NCBI RefSeq assembly: GCF_050908995.1
Contig: NC_135122.1
Span: 15,292,501 to 15,356,500, forward strand
Direction of reading: 5' to 3'
From: Andrena cerasifolii
Taxonomy: Eukaryota; Arthropoda; Insecta; Hymenoptera; Andrenidae
DNA: 64,000 nucleotides
Position 1 is the stretch's first letter, and each line of letters opens with the position of its first letter. The translations under genes and the position numbers were made by a program. This document shows, piece by piece, positions 48,471 to 62,800 of this stretch. A model generated the notes under the pieces. The model had not been told where the DNA came from. It saw only the letters and a program-made list of their open reading frames with translations, and ran no database searches.

Positions 48471-49290
48471 TATGAAATCTACCGCGTTGCTCTCCTTGTT
48501 TTAGCCGTATAATTTCTTGAATTTTGACCGAGCGAGTGCGATGTTTCTTTATCAGTGAAATTTGTGGGACAATGGATATTCGGCATATTAAAGGTAGCAT
48601 TGCATATTGGCTTGTTCCCAGTTGAATGTTCCACTGCAAAGACTTGTTTGCTTCGGCATGTGGATGGTTCTTGTACGCGGTCGGAGATTTACTGTTTAAA
48701 ATTCTCGTTCTCATTGTTACGCTTTTACGAAACATTTGGTTGCGGATTGCAGAAATACGCCCGTGGAATTCGAGCTGTTTCGTCATCGAACTTATCAGGG
48801 GTGGTCCGCAGGACCGTTTGAAAAGTCAGCGTCCCTGATACATACGCAGCTCTCGGGGAAGGAATCCCGAGAGTCGCTGGCACGGTATTCCGTTGCGCTT
48901 CGGCGCGTTCCATCCATCATCATTATCCATCACCTTGGAAATCCTGCTCGTAACGTCAAACACCGTGGAAAAGCCATCGTTTTGAAACATTTCACCTTCC
49001 CCCGTGCCTTCCCTCTCCCCCCGCTCTGATCATCCCTCTCGTCGTTCCACGGCTCGGCCGGAAGATTTTCAATCGAACCGACATTCCATCATCCTCAAAC
49101 GCATCACTCACGAGCGAACGGTCTGCAGGTGTGGACATCGGCTACGAGTAAAACGGTTGCTCCTCTCCTTCAACCTCATTGTTCCATTCTTTCCCCGCCG
49201 ACACTCCCGCGCCGCCCCTAGCCCGAGTCTTCCTCTCGTTCCGTTCGACGAGTAGCCCCCTCAGCTCCTCTCTTTCTCGCCATCGAAAGT
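48471..49290. other. Intergenic, no gene recognised
   Basis: No supportable gene. GC content rises toward 49.0 kb. Confidence 0.4.
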
Positions 49291-49404
49291 GGACACATGC
49301 TTGGTCCTAGTCACCGTCCCTACGAATTCCAGGGATCAATGCGTCGGTGCACCAAAACGCCTGCGCCACCCCCTTCAACCCCACCACACCCACACCGGCT
49401 AGCC

Positions 49405-49407
<3 letters not shown>

Positions 49408-49436
<29 letters not shown>

Positions 49437-49477
49437 CCAGCACCACCAACATCATCAGCAGCAGCAGCAGCAGCAGC
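49408..49477. repeat. CAG/CAC trinucleotide repeat
   Basis: Two CAG runs (about 9 and 7 units) are separated by CAC/CAT triplets. One frame (49297-49506) reads as a 69-codon Gln/His stretch ending in TGA, with no other domain, so translation is doubtful. Confidence 0.85.
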
Positions 49478-50519
49478 GTTGGCGGTGGCAGCAGCGACAA
49501 CGGTGACGACGGTGATGGTGGTGGTGGCGGTAGTGGCGGCTGCGAGCACAACCCTCACCGATACAACCCCAACATCGCCGTCCCCCACGAATCCCGAAGT
49601 ACGTAGACCCTCGCACGCTGGTGTCGGAGTGCTGGTGCGCGTACCGGCTGGTGGTGCCGCCGGTGTTCCTCCTGCTCGTGTGCCGAGAAACCGCTCTCCT
49701 CCAGCACGGGGCCCACCACCTTTTTCAACCCCTACCAATCCGCTCCCACTCTCCCGCGGACTATACGCGTCCCTTTTCCACCCACCTCCGACCGTCGGCG
49801 CCCGCTCGCTACGTCGGCACGGCCGGCGAGGGTGGGGGAACGACAGAGAGGCAGAGCGGCGCGGAGCGAGGGCGCAGAAAGAGAAAGACAGAGGGCGGCC
49901 TCCCCTCCCGTGGACGTGCGCGGCGCCCGAGCCTCGGAAATTCTGAAAGCGGTTCGCGCCTGTGCAACTCGCGGGGGTGGCAAGGGACCGAAAATCGAGG
50001 TGAAAGGAAACTCCGCGGATCCGGCCTAAGGGTCTCTCCTAGGGCTGGTGCGTATATCGGTTCCGAGCGATTTTCTGCCCGTACCCCGTGGAAACCCGTG
50101 TCGACGGAACGCACCACGATACGCAGCGTCCGTCCGCTGCCAGCGTCCGGCCGCTCGCCCGTAATCACGGCTACGCGTAAACACGCATACGCGTACACGC
50201 GCGCGCGTCCCCGTAAAGCGTAGCATTCGCCCGAGATCGGTGTACAGTGACACATCCGCGATACGCTGGATTTACATATCGTGGGTGCCGTTTCGACCGT
50301 CGTCCATCCTAGCCGCCCCTAGTGCGTGTCTCGTTCGTCGACCGGAAGGCAAGACGGCGGTTTCTCGGTTGTACGAGATCGAAGGGGATTAGAGAGAGGA
50401 CACTTAAATAGCGAGACACGGCGGACTCGTTCGATCGCGGTGGTGGTGGTTTCTTCTTCGCGTGACACACTTTTGTCGTGGGAGCAGAGAAACTATCTCT
50501 CTCTTTTTTCTCGCTCCAT

Positions 50520-50520
<1 letters not shown>

Positions 50521-50567
<47 letters not shown>

Positions 50568-50626
50568 GTCTCTCTTTCTCTCCCTGCCTCTCTCTCTCCC
50601 TCTCTCTCTCTCTCCCTCCTGCTCGA
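50521..50626. repeat. TC-rich microsatellite
   Basis: About 105 bp of interrupted TC/TCTG/CCTC repeats inside the GC-rich block. Confidence 0.9.
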
Positions 50627-51465
50627 CAGCCTCGAAAGAGGAGGGAAGCCTTGGTGGACTAGCTATATTCGGTATATTTAGTCCTGAGTGCGTAACCGCA
50701 AGTGAGAGTTTGCTCTGTGTACCGTGCATATACAGTGCAGTCGTGAGGATCAGTGATCGCAAGAAAGAGTTGTTGGTGTGCCTGACTGAAGGGAAACCAC
50801 CGCGGTGGGTTCTCCTGTGCACCGTCCGAGGGAAGAAGGCCAGCTTTCCCATCGGGAGTATCTTCTCCAGTGACTAACGCCGTTTCTGGCCGTGATTGGT
50901 CGATAGATCCCACTCGGAACTCGGCCGCTGGTCTCGATTAAAGGGACAGTGTGGATCTGTGAATACCCGAATACGGGGGTATCATGTGTCCCCGATTGCA
51001 GCCCTCCTTTGAGGGTTAAATCACCGATCTCGCGTCGGTTTCCAAGTGTTCCGTTCGCGACGGTGTGTAATTGTGCGCTCGGAACTAGACCCAGAAGCCG
51101 TCACTCCGCCAGGACCACCGATTTCGTCGCAACACCTGGTCCCGCCGAGGACTAACCGTGTACCACATCCCCGCGCTGAAAGTGAGTCTTACGAACTAAT
51201 CGTGCTACTTCCCTGCACCTCGCTCAGTCCGTACCTCGATCTCCAACGTAGCTCTCAGACACCGACGAATTCGAGGAGTCACGTTCGACGCACAGACTCC
51301 GTCGTCCATATCCCGCATGCTAAGTCGAGCGGGATCCTTGCCGGATCACTGGCGGAGACGACGAATCCGCGAGAATGTAACGAACGCGGATCGATGCGAG
51401 GTGTAGGTATCTATCCGCCTTTTTTTTTCTTCCCCTCCGTGACGCGAGCTCAGAGATAAGGTAAC

Positions 51466-54278
51466 GAAACGAAGTTAAGTAATGTCGGTTAATGGCATTT
51501 TAGAGTAATACGGGGTAATCCAATTTATCCATTTCACGTCGCTTTGCCGCGACTAAAATCCCGAAGGAAGTTTAAGCTTGTGTTGACTGGCCTACAGCGA
51601 ATTCAATCAACAAAGCAGAAACCTTATTTCATGCGAGCCCCGCGTGCCTGGTGTATGATAATGCGTTTATCTACACGCCTCGCTGTACTACTAGGGCTTT
51701 CGCAATCGCGCCGCCTTTTTCCACCGAAATTATCCGGAAAGATTTCGATTGCGAGCTGCCGGAGTCGCCGGTCTTTCTGTTACACCCCGCCGAGTCAGCG
51801 GGCTGCCAATTAGAAAGCACGCTGAAACGTCGTATCAGATGTACAGGGGGGAGGTAATCGTTGTTAGCGAAGTTCCTCGCTGTAGGAGAATGCTTTAAGC
51901 GAGGAGCAAGTCGCCACGAGAAATATGAAGTTCGGTTAAGCGACGACAGTCTGGGTTCTCAGCGCGGATTTAAAAGAAAACTTTCACGGAACTTCCTCCA
52001 CCGTCAATTACCATTTTCTTTTCTTCCTTTCTTTTTTTTTTTCGCACGATAAGATCCGCTGCGCTTTAATCCCCGCACTCGTTGGGCGCTGCACAGAAGG
52101 GCGGCAATTGCAATCGCGTCGAATTGCTAAAATAGAAAGGGACGTTTCGACGATGTCCAACAACCACGCAACGCTATCGACCATCAAGTGTTCCATGGCA
52201 AAACTCGTTGACATGATTACCCAAGGTAAAGTCGCCGCGGACGCTTAACGACATTAACAATCCCTTTGAAATGTTCACGAGCGAGACTGCCGAAATTAGA
52301 GCCTCGTCCATCCGCACGTTCAAATCCGGCGAGCGAGAAGAGGCGTCCACGTTAATCACGTGTAATCTTCTAAATGCAAATTCGGAGAGTTCTGCGTGCA
52401 TGAATTCGTGATTCACCTCGTTAGAGGGGCCACGTTCATCGAATTCCGCGGCATCGTTCACTTTCGTCGGCCGAAGCCATTCAACAATTCGTTATTCGTG
52501 CAAACTCCGTTGGGCGTTCGCGCGGGCTGAAAAAAAAATGCGGGTAGGAGAAAAAAGGATTTCTCCTGAAGCACAAAAGGTACGCATCGACAAGATTTAT
52601 GTATCGTTTCAGGGGATTCGTGACCCGGCAAGCGCAACCGTCTATTCGGCCGTTTAATTTAATACCCGGGCCGTTTGTTACAGAGAAATTGAATTTCTGA
52701 TATTCCCTCCCCTGTATCGGCGTGCTCGCGCCACTCGCGGACATCTACTTCTCGCTTTGAAGCGCGGAACACCGAGTGATATCAATCCTCCGATACGATT
52801 AGGCAAGGATTGCGTTCGGTGACGAACGAGCCGGCGGATTCGTTAAAAATAACCGTGGCCGTTCAACGGTGAATACAATGCATTGCTCTGAATCAGTCTC
52901 GCGATAGAAGCCGCGTTCAAGGGGCGCTATTTTCGCGCGAGTGCAGCCTTGGAGCGGCCACGAGGAAGCACAAAGAGATCGAAAAAGAAAAGGAAAGAAA
53001 GGAGAGGAATCGTGTTCGATCGATAAGGGGCACTCAACCTTTTTAACGCGATTAATCGCATTGCCGGGAATGAATCTGTAACGAGCGTTAGTCGAGCGGA
53101 TCGACGGGAAACGCGCAATCATCGGTCGCGCTGGATAATTCCCGGGGACCGGGGCCAAGGGGAAAATTTCTGTTTAATTTCGCTTAAACGCGTCGGAAGT
53201 GCCGAGCTCGCGTGAATTACGACAAGTCAATATTTTCAAGTTTAATCGGACATTGTGTTCCGGTCAAACGCGGGGCACGGCGCAGGCTGCACGCGTGCAC
53301 GCTCCAGGTGCCCCAAGGCCGGCTTCGCGTCCCCATAAATTCACATAAATTCACACCCCGCGATGGGGGTGAAGCCTTCTCCTCCTCATCGCGCGACGTG
53401 CCATTGATCACGGTGGATAGGTGACTTCGCGTGGCTGCGAGGGTTCGACGTTGCCTCGGCGTAGTTACGTTAATTCGAAGGAGGCGTCGTCCCAGTTTTC
53501 CCCAAGTTGGCTTTCGCGTACAGCCCTTCCAGCCAGGCAATGCCGTCAGGAAATTACGAACGGCGGCGGCGGCGTGTTGACAAGCGATCCTTCTCCTTTG
53601 TTATTCCACCCCTTTTTTCACGCCACCGACACCCACCCCGCCGCTCCCAGCCTGTATCCCTTTCTCTTGCGCCCGTCTTCTACCCTTCTCATTCCCATCC
53701 ACCCTCCTCCTGTGTCATTAGTCTTCACGCCCGAGCATCCCGAGCTCTCCCCTCTCACTATCGCTGGCAGGCCATCGGATTGAAAGCAAATCAGATATTT
53801 ATTAATACGCGATAGACGGCCCCCGAAGTCTTAATTGTCCGCGGCACCCTAACGGCCGGGTGGAAGTTTACGCGTCGAAACGAATGCCACGGCTGCCACC
53901 CCAACGGTACACGGATAACATCGCGGCTGGTGCACGTCGCGGCGGTCGAAGGGGGATGTTCAGCGCTCCGAGCTACGAAAGGGATTAAGAACTTATGGCA
54001 CTCCGCTGTGACGCTCCGTCCGAATGACAGAGTAAACATACCCTCCCCTCCCGCGGATTATCGGAATGAAAGTAAATTAAATTCGATAAACAAGCCGGAG
54101 CCCCGCTCGATCCCTTTCAGGGGCCTTTTCAAACTGTGGGTGTAAGCTTGTTAACGGAAGAGTGGTTCGTGAACGAAAGGGGTTCGCGTGAGCATGGGTC
54201 TGTGTGTAAATTGTTTGTTGAAATGATCGGTGTTTTATGAGAGTTGGACGCGTTGGCAGGTGAAGATGCTGGATGTAT
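51466..54278. other. No gene recognised
   Basis: Non-coding in appearance; it could be the first intron of the putative gene to the left. Short frames on both strands lack domains. Confidence 0.4.
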
Positions 54279-54282
54279 TTAA

Positions 54283-55131
54283 GGGGGTATTCTACCCAAA
54301 AATTCTATTTTTTTTGTTTCATTTTCAAATATTTTAGGGTTTCAAAAATATGTCTCTGAAATATTAAGGTGAAATTCGAAAAACTCCCAGTTATAGGGGC
54401 TTAAGGCCGCAGCGTGGCCGGCAGTCGTTCCCTCGATCCTTGTACCTAAAGAGGCTATGACTGCCAGCGGAGAAGAGAGAGCTGCCCAACATGATTTTTT
54501 TGAAGCTCAGGAAGGTTTCCTCTACGGTCCTGGTATACCAGATTAGGAATAAGTTGCAGAAATTAGTTGGTATCTACCGCAACTTCAGTCGTATAGGTCG
54601 TACTGCATGAAAAACTTTAAACGCGTTTTTCTCAAAAACTACTGGACCGATTGAGCTAAAATTTCACACACATTCAAAGTGAATGTGTACCTATAGCCGG
54701 AACTAGAATTATATCAATAGTTTTAATACAACCTCCCCCACACCTTGTTTCAGCTCAAGAAAAGTTGAAAAAATCAAATATAAATTTTTAAACAGCTGCG
54801 ATTCCGGTAACAATGTCCGGACTTGGTTACATATAGTTCGTGCGATAACTACACTCGTATAGATTAAAAAAATCTTTGGTACTTTCGTTTCAGATGACTA
54901 GGACGGCCGCAATTCGTGCGCCCGATAGGGCTGGTTTTTTGATGACACGACCTGCGCTTCGGCGTGTAACTTGTACAAATTTCAGTATAATGCATTCCAA
55001 AAATTTGTGTTGATACTTCAAACACTACCAAATATGCGTGCAAAACCCCTGTCCTGTAGGTGCGATAGGTTTTCCAGAATTAATTTCCAAATATCACCTT
55101 CAAAAACGAGTGTCTAGACTAGAATGCCCCC
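54283..55131. mobile_element. TTAA-flanked MITE, 0.85 kb
   Basis: TTAA is at 54279-54282 and 55132-55135. The left terminus GGGGGTATTCTA is matched inverted at the right (TAGAATGCCCCC). The interior is AT-rich and has the phrase AAAAACTACTGGACCGATTG, similar to wording in the 6.8-kb element (CAAAACTATTTGTCCGATTG), so the two share ancestry. No transposase. Confidence 0.65.
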
Positions 55132-55135
55132 TTAA

Positions 55136-58100
55136 CGAATAATAATCCATGCTAGGCGCTGATCCAAGGTGGGGTTTATCAAAGTGTTTTCGATACCAGT
55201 GGCAAGGCAAGGCGATTATCAGACAGCGATGCAGAGCAACGATAGCACGGCACTCCTCGTTACATTTCTCCGCATCCTCAAGGAAAACACGGAGATTGTT
55301 TGGTGCGTCCCAATCGTGAAATCCCAGAAGGAAGAAGAGAAACCATTTATTATCGTGACACCAGGCGAGAGGGAACCTGGCCACGGTCCAGACAACTGTT
55401 TTAAAAATTACCGCGCTATGATGAATTTTGAGGTGCGAAAGCTGAGCAACTTTGGGGCACATATAGGCATGTTATGAAAAAAAAAATCCTGGGTCCCCTG
55501 TGAAGTTTTCAACCGATAGAGCTCGGATGTTTTATTCGCGGATTCTTGTACATTTGCGGTTGGGAGTATTGAAATTTAATTACGAAGTTCAAACAGCCTG
55601 TGTGACTTTAAATAAACTACCACTTCTATTGATTGCCAGTTATTAATCGATAATGAAAACTGACGGCGAGTAAAGTATCGGGACAGAATAAACTCTGAAA
55701 TGGAAATAAGAAGGATAATGAATGATCGATCGCACACGTATAAAACGAAATGTAATTAAAATTTGCAAGACGGAAGAAATATTGCCCGAATGTAAAAGTG
55801 GACTTCTGTGGACCTTTGGTTTAAATTGTCCTAGACCCTAAAATTACAGAAGTGCACGAAGAAGCAACAAACGATCCTAAAAAGCTACTGTTTCGATGAA
55901 CCAACTACACCGAGCTTACGAATTCCTTCGCCAGAAATTACGAGTTTCGAAACGCCGAAACACCTTCGATGGAATCGCGATAACAATGGGGGGAAGAAGC
56001 CCCGCCTGCAGTTCGATGGGTCGGTGAGAAAAAGCATCCGAGCAACAACAATAACAAGATAAATCGGCTTGTTAAAAAGCACGGTAGGAAATTTTTGCGG
56101 CAAGTGAAGCTTATTATTAGCCGGCCGTCGAATAACGCGCTGGAAAGTTATGCAAATAACAACGAAGAGGATCGCGACGTGCGCGGTTCACGCGCGCACG
56201 CGCGCAACCCTCTATAATTAATGATTTTTTTTTTAATACCGTACATGGGATTCCAATCCCTTTTTCTCTCGTTTTTCTCCGCAATACCACGAATTTCGCA
56301 GGAAGCTCCTCGCGTTATTCGAACGCGCCGGGCATCCAGTTCACACGTAGAGAATTAAGCGCGTCGTTCCGATGATTGTAAAAGAAAGAGAAAAAAAACG
56401 GAGCTTGGATAGCATTTGCAGGTGTAAAGTGTTTCGCGATATTTTTACAGCAAAGGGGCTAACGCGAAACGGTAAACAGTTTGCCCGGGCGCAAACAGCC
56501 TCTGATTGCGAGCTACTGTGCCAATGAACTTTGAATCGTTTAATGATATTCCCAGGCCATTACCGGTAATCATTGCAAGAATCGAGCGTGAAATTTACAA
56601 GGGTTTCATCAGAGCCGGGGAGAACCCGCCTCGGTACATAGAACCCCGGACCGCTAATAATCAAATTAACCGACCCGTTTTAAATGCCCCGATACACGGC
56701 GCTTCCGAAAATTCCACTTTGTTACGCGTGTACGGCGTTTAACCCATCCGGCCGAGATAACGAGCTGGACCCGTAGTGCCGCGATGCAAAGTGTGCGCCT
56801 GCAACGAGTCGCGCTCGAAGCTGAAGTCGTGATTCAGTGGAATTAATCCCATTCGATTTAGCGCCCGAGAGCGTTACTTTCTTGGCAGGCATTGATGTAG
56901 GAACGATAGCTTCGGAAGAGACTAGCTTTCATACAATTTCGACGGGTAGAAGTTAACTTCCTTTTCAGGCAAGTATCTCTAATCATTCTTAAAATATTCA
57001 GCTTCCCGAGAGTTTCGAAAGTCTATCGAGTGGAGTTTAGTTGAAGATTCTCTATGTAGACTTAAATGCCCATCCACCTCGAAGAAAATGAGAAGTTGTA
57101 CGTGGGCGGGGTAGTTAAAAGATTCACGAAGGAGGGCATTGAGTATCTCATCTAAAATAGAAGACATCTTGGATCTTCTGTTATTTTATTCAGCCCTTCA
57201 ATTTACGTTTCTATATTTCTTATTTCAATCTACTCGCTAAGGCTCCCACCAGCCGCCCCCGCGGCCGCGCGGGATTCGTAGCCCACGGTGTCTGCCGCGA
57301 AATGCTGGCCGAATAGGATTAATCAACGTTCAAGCATTTTACTTCATACTTCTGGCTGCGCCGGAGAAACAGAGGGGATTATGCACACGTGTGGCGCGGT
57401 TTAACGTACGCGTTCGAGATAAAGAAGTTACCGCGAATTAAGCCACGGAGTGCGCTCTAAATAACTCTGCCCGTCGGAGTGCCTTGTTACCACGGAGTTA
57501 AGTACACACCGACGGGCTCGCCCGACGCGACGCGTTCGCCTCTCGAACGGCTCGAAGGTATTGTTACGCCGTTAATAAGAAAATACGCCGGGACACCCGT
57601 CGCCCGAGATCACCCCCCCGACGCGACGTCATCGGCATCGGTGGGAATCACGCTTTGATTGCTCGCGCGACCCTGCTAACTTCGCGCACTTCCATGCCGA
57701 CCTATATAACGGAGGACAATGCCGTCGATTCAAAGTGTACGGTAGACTCGCACCGATTATCATCCACGCTGCGTATAAAATGCACCGCGGCTGACCTGGG
57801 CTCGCCTGCGATCTGGAGTTCGCTAGTTTATCGCAGGGGTAGGTTTCAGCGGAACAACAGGCACAGATATGGAGAGGGGAACGTCCACTGAAACTGGTGG
57901 TTCGAGGAGTTCGAAGTGGTGTATCAGAAATTACTCGGCATGCCTTTAATGTGGATAATGATTATCAAGATCGGAAATAATAGACCGCGAAATCTGTTCA
58001 CCAACGGAGGGTGTGACTCCCAATGATTTGTGCTTGACGTACGTATCAGAGATCCGGGTAACCTCGTTCCGTGGTCGAGCAGGAAGCTCCTGATTTCATA

Positions 58101-59340
58101 GTCTCCCTATGTTACTGATTAGAATCACTTCTTAGGGATTCAGACGTGAATTATTTGAATGGAAGTACCTACGTACAGCTTAAGAGCATTCGCAAACACA
58201 CGAACGCTTGAATAAGAATTTAGTTCAATTGATCGAAACAGTTCCCCTAAGATAATCACTGTATCAGCATATCCAACCAGCTTGCCAACGCACGACCTAG
58301 AGACTAGCTGCTGGGAGGATTCTAAAGGATTGCAAGCCCTGTTAGACCAATCGACTGCGCGTACCGTATCATGGGGTTTACGTGCCGTAAATCGCAATAA
58401 ATGACGAAGGAGCAAGACACTAAAAGCGCAGCTGGACTCGGGGAACGTTCGAGTTTCTGCCAGTAAACCAGCTTTTAGAGCCTCGACTCCTCGTTTAGCT
58501 GCAAATCCCAGTCGATTGATTCATAAATCTTTACCCCGTCCAGATGCTCCTCAAAACTAGCTGTAAGGAGGCGCGCGTCCCCGTCACCATAAAATCAGCC
58601 CTCGCCGGGGCCCATCCAGCAGGCGATATCCGTCGTTTCGATCGCGCCCGCCGCGCCGCGATCAGGCTCGCGAATTTAATGAAAGTTATCGGAGCTATCG
58701 CCGGCGGGAGGGTTGCATGTCGACGGCGTAGGCACGATAGAATAACGAAGGGCGCGGCGTAGTCTGCGTGAGACCATTAACCGGGGATTTCATGATACGC
58801 TTCATTGCACTAATCCAATTTAATTAGAACGGCTGGATAATAAGTCTGTAACGACACACTTTGCTCATTAATAACGATCAGGCTCTGTCCACGGCGCCCG
58901 CCGAGAGTCATCCGACGTTTTACCGTTCATCGCCTGTCTTCCTTATCGCATATATCTTTTCTCCGCGTGACGTGCGCCATCCACCCTCTCCCCTTCCTCG
59001 CGCCACCCTCCCCCCCCGTTACGGATTACGTAATCCGCGCCAGGATCTTTGCTCTTTTCCACCTAGATTTTTATGCCCGTTCGAGCTCATATCCCGGCGC
59101 CCGCGCTAAAATTGTGGCCGAGACGGCTGATAGGTAATAAGGGGAAAAGATAAAATCATGAAATGGAAACGTAATGTAGCCGAAAAGGGGCTGCGCCCGG
59201 CGATCGCTGTGACGTGTGGCCTCTGAAGGAGGCCTCTTCGTGGCTTTTGGGGTGCCTCAGACACGGTGACTCACGCATTTCTTCGTACAGATGCGGTAGA
59301 ATAATAATTAACAATTGAAGGGTCCGATGCAATAAGGGGA
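55136..59340. other. No firm gene
   Basis: A 102-codon + frame at 55169-55477 has ordinary amino-acid composition and ends in TGA just before a poly-A run, but I recognise no domain; it may be a transposon or retrocopy remnant. The rest shows nothing supportable. Confidence 0.35.
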
Positions 59341-59870
59341 CTAGCGCTCGAAAATGAGAAAAATTATTGTCCAAATGCTAAGGAAGATTGGAAAATTAAA
59401 TGTTATTAAGCTGAATTTGAAAAAATATAGTGTTGTAAAGCTCGTCACGACGCACGTTTTTTCTACTTACAGTTTGTTTATCCAATCGTTACTATTCGAG
59501 CTAAAAATTATAAACAAAAAATGTTTCATCGTCCAAAATCATTATTTCTTTAAACGTAAATTGCGATAACTTGAGTAAATATTAACGGATCGTTATGAAA
59601 CTTAAAACATACCTGCAGAACACTCTAGCGAAGCTGTAAAATATATGCGCAAAACCCTTATTTTAACAAATGTAATAATATTTAATTAAAAAGCAATACT
59701 GTACATAACCCATGTTTTTCAACGTTTGCCGTTCTTCTATAATATCGAGCACCGTCGATAAAAGTATAAAATAAAGCGGACCAACATTTTTATGCATCGA
59801 TAAAACTTATTACTAAACCATCCTCATATTCTCAACGAGACCTTTCCCCTGCACGTTCCCCAATCATAAT
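59341..59870. repeat. AT-rich patch, probable old transposon
   Basis: Composition drops sharply in GC compared with both flanks. Phrases such as TTAACGGATCGTTATGAAAC resemble those in insect non-autonomous elements. No termini were identified. Confidence 0.3.
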
Positions 59871-62800
59871 TAACGCTTCGATGCATCATCCCATCGAAGA
59901 TTACCCAACGGTCCTACCAGCACCTCGTCCCAAGGGAGCTCGTCGCCGTAGGCGCTATAAATCGCGAGCGATGCCCGAATTTTTGCTGATAAACGAGCGC
60001 ACCAGCAGGAAGCTGCGCCCTAATAAGTCATGTTTCGATCGGGACACGGAACGCTGGGAGTAGGGGGAGGACCCAGCCGATTTCTCTTCGGGCGCATAAT
60101 GCCAGCTATTTTAATTTAATGAGTAGTAATTACCGTCCGCGGCGTGTGCGTGGGCGCACGCACGGTTAGGCGGCCTTTGTGCAATAAGCGCCGGGGTATC
60201 GGTCCCGAATTTCTGCTCTACGATGACCAACGCGAATAATGGGCGGACCGCGATTCCGCGCGGCGAGGATTGATGTAGGGTGTTATAATTTTAATGCGAA
60301 TGGAGCCGAAGGTAGCTGTGTCTGCTCGGGATCCCGTAATTCACGGCGTGATCCACGTCCCTGAATCGAAATCGCTCGTCTCCCGGCGACCTCCCTTGAA
60401 TCCAGAATCAACACGAACGCGGACGATGGAATCGTATTTCACTTCGGCTGCCCGGCTACTTTTCGCTTCGGCCTCCCGCCGTGGGGCACCGGGAAACTCG
60501 AACACAGCGCGCGGCAACTCCGGGGAACCGAGGCTTGAGAAGGGTGTACGAGTTCCCGAGTATTTTCTGTAGAGACGGCGAAAACGGCGGGAGTTTTTAA
60601 CAATTCCCATTATATTTAACGATATACTACATCTCGGCTATAGTTTCCCGATATAACAGGGGTTACAACTAGAGTTCCTAGGCGAAACTTTCAACTCGAT
60701 TTCCTTGCGAAAATTTTAATTACTCCACCCCACCCCTATGAGTTCAACACATTATTACGCGAATCGGCGACCCAATCCTGCCTCGCACTCCCTTCGTAAG
60801 AACGACTCTGCGGAATAACTTGCCGCGGAGCGAGGATTAGCTCGTATCAAAGGGAATCCGTTCTAAAGAGCCTGCCACTGCTGTCGGCCACATTTTCTGA
60901 CAGAAGTCGCAGTGTCTCGCAGGGAGAGCAGCGGAGGTTGGCGAGACAGATCACGGGCGACGGAATAAAGACCCCCAAGGTCGCGAGCAAAGGAAAAAAG
61001 AGCGGAGAGGTAATTTCTTTGTCCCGAATAAGCGGAGAGACGAGTGGGCCACTCGTAGCCGGGCGGCGGGGTGAAAATACGCAACAAAGGGGTTGATGTT
61101 TCTCGCGCGATTCGTCAGAGGTCAAGCGAGAGAAGACGGCCGCGACGGCGAAGGTGGAGCTTAGCCGCTTCTTCGCAGCCATTCCGGAACTTTATTTCCC
61201 CGAGGATCGCTCCGGCAGAGTTTATCGCTCGAGGTAACGCTGTTCCCTGGTTTTATACTGCACACCAGCCTCGCCGCCCTCCCACCCTCCTAACCCGCCC
61301 CCTCCTTCGTTCCCTTCTTTCCACAGTCTGCATTCATTTCTCCACCCGGCGCCCCGTCCGTCCCTTCCGCCTGTCTCGAGCCGTCCTCTCGCGCCTACCC
61401 TCTAACTTTCGTTCGAGGAGCAATCAGGATTTCGGAATAACAAACGCAGTTTGCTTTGGATAAAAAGGCGCGCTCGATGCTTCGTCGACTACCCTATTCC
61501 ACGCGACGCCGCTAGAGATCCGGCGTAACGAGGAATGCCGGGGCGGGGGGACGAAAAGCGTGGCTTTGCGGGTGTTTATCAATGGGGATGATCTAGGGAG
61601 AGGCTTAAGGCGCAGCTCGATCGGGGGTTGAATGGATTCTGGGAACGTGGCTGCGCGGCATAAGTGTGGATGACAGCGAGAAATGTGAATCGCGAGCGTC
61701 AGTGTGGATTATATAATGGAATCGAGTAAATAGAGACATCGTTCTGACGTAGGGTGGCAGGCGTAGAGCTGCTTGCGTAATACAGTTCACCCCGCGACGT
61801 ACGTACATGCCGGAGCTGAGGAGTAATTTTCCCGTTAATTTCAGCCTCGGGTGTGTTTATTTGTTAAATTAAGAGCGCTCGCTCGTACGAAAAACTGCCT
61901 ATCGCAGCGGCGCTGCAACAAGGATCCCTTTATTGCCCTGTGCGGCTCGTAATTTGCGGGCCGCCTTGCGAGAGGCATTAACGTGACTCGAAAACGCGTA
62001 ACAGTTTCAAATAACCTACTTCGCGAACGGCGTGGACACGCCGTAGTCTCGAACCGGTCACAACCCCGCCCCCGCCTACCCCCGTTGCATCGATTTAGCG
62101 CGATATAGCTGGTATAATTGCGCGAAATTAAGGGCCCTCCTTTATCTAGCGGCGCGGCGCTAATTTATTGGCGTTGCATGAAATTCGCAGCGCGGTTGCG
62201 AATTGTTTGCATAACAAGGCTTGGGGGGGGGGAGGAGGAGGAATAACGCCCGGTGACCTGCGGCAGCGACCGAGAATCGAGGAAATTAAAAGGCACCGCT
62301 AGGATTCGGGGTACGTTCGGCGGGGAGGCGAGACCGAAGCATATTTCCTGCTTCGCGGGGCGAAATGGTGAGAAAGTCGAGGCGAATATCGTCTATTGGA
62401 AAGGAATCGTGGACCTCGTCGATAAAAATACAGGGTGCGCCGGTAATGGTGGTGCAATCTGGGACGGGGTGATTCCTCGCGCGAAGATAAATCGAAATTG
62501 TACAGTAACTTTTATTCCACCGTTTTCGAAGGAATCCTCGCCAATGGGGGGGGGGGATCCCCTCCTCCGTGTATTCCTCTGTAACTTAGCGTCTCGAGGC
62601 CCAGCATCCTACACAACCGGCGCACTTCGTGCAAAAGTGCAGCGATATAATTAAGGACGAGCTTCAGTAACATTAAAAATAAGCGAAAATCTTTGAAAAT
62701 TTGAGGCACCAATCTTTATGCAACAGTGAAAACCGAAGCTATGAAGAGCTGCTATTCACTCTGTTCACCATCGATCTACCGTCACAGCGACACCCCCGTA

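Larger units (their letters stand above)
49297..51465 (+). other. GC-rich block, possible promoter and 5' UTR
   Basis: CpG-rich DNA with CAG repeats (49408-49477), dense overlapping low-complexity frames (poly-Gln, poly-Ala) and a long TC tract (50521-50626), followed by non-coding DNA of 5' UTR character. Plausible donors are AAA|GTGAGT at 51182 and AAG|GTAACG at 51461. This would suit the first, non-coding exon of a rightward gene with a long first intron. No coding exon is seen downstream within the window. Confidence 0.3.

Noticed and set aside
49347..49946. 199-codon Ala/Pro-rich + frame and the overlapping 143-codon minus-strand frame
   Set aside because: Both are by-products of CAG/GCN repeats and high GC, with long frames open in several phases at once.
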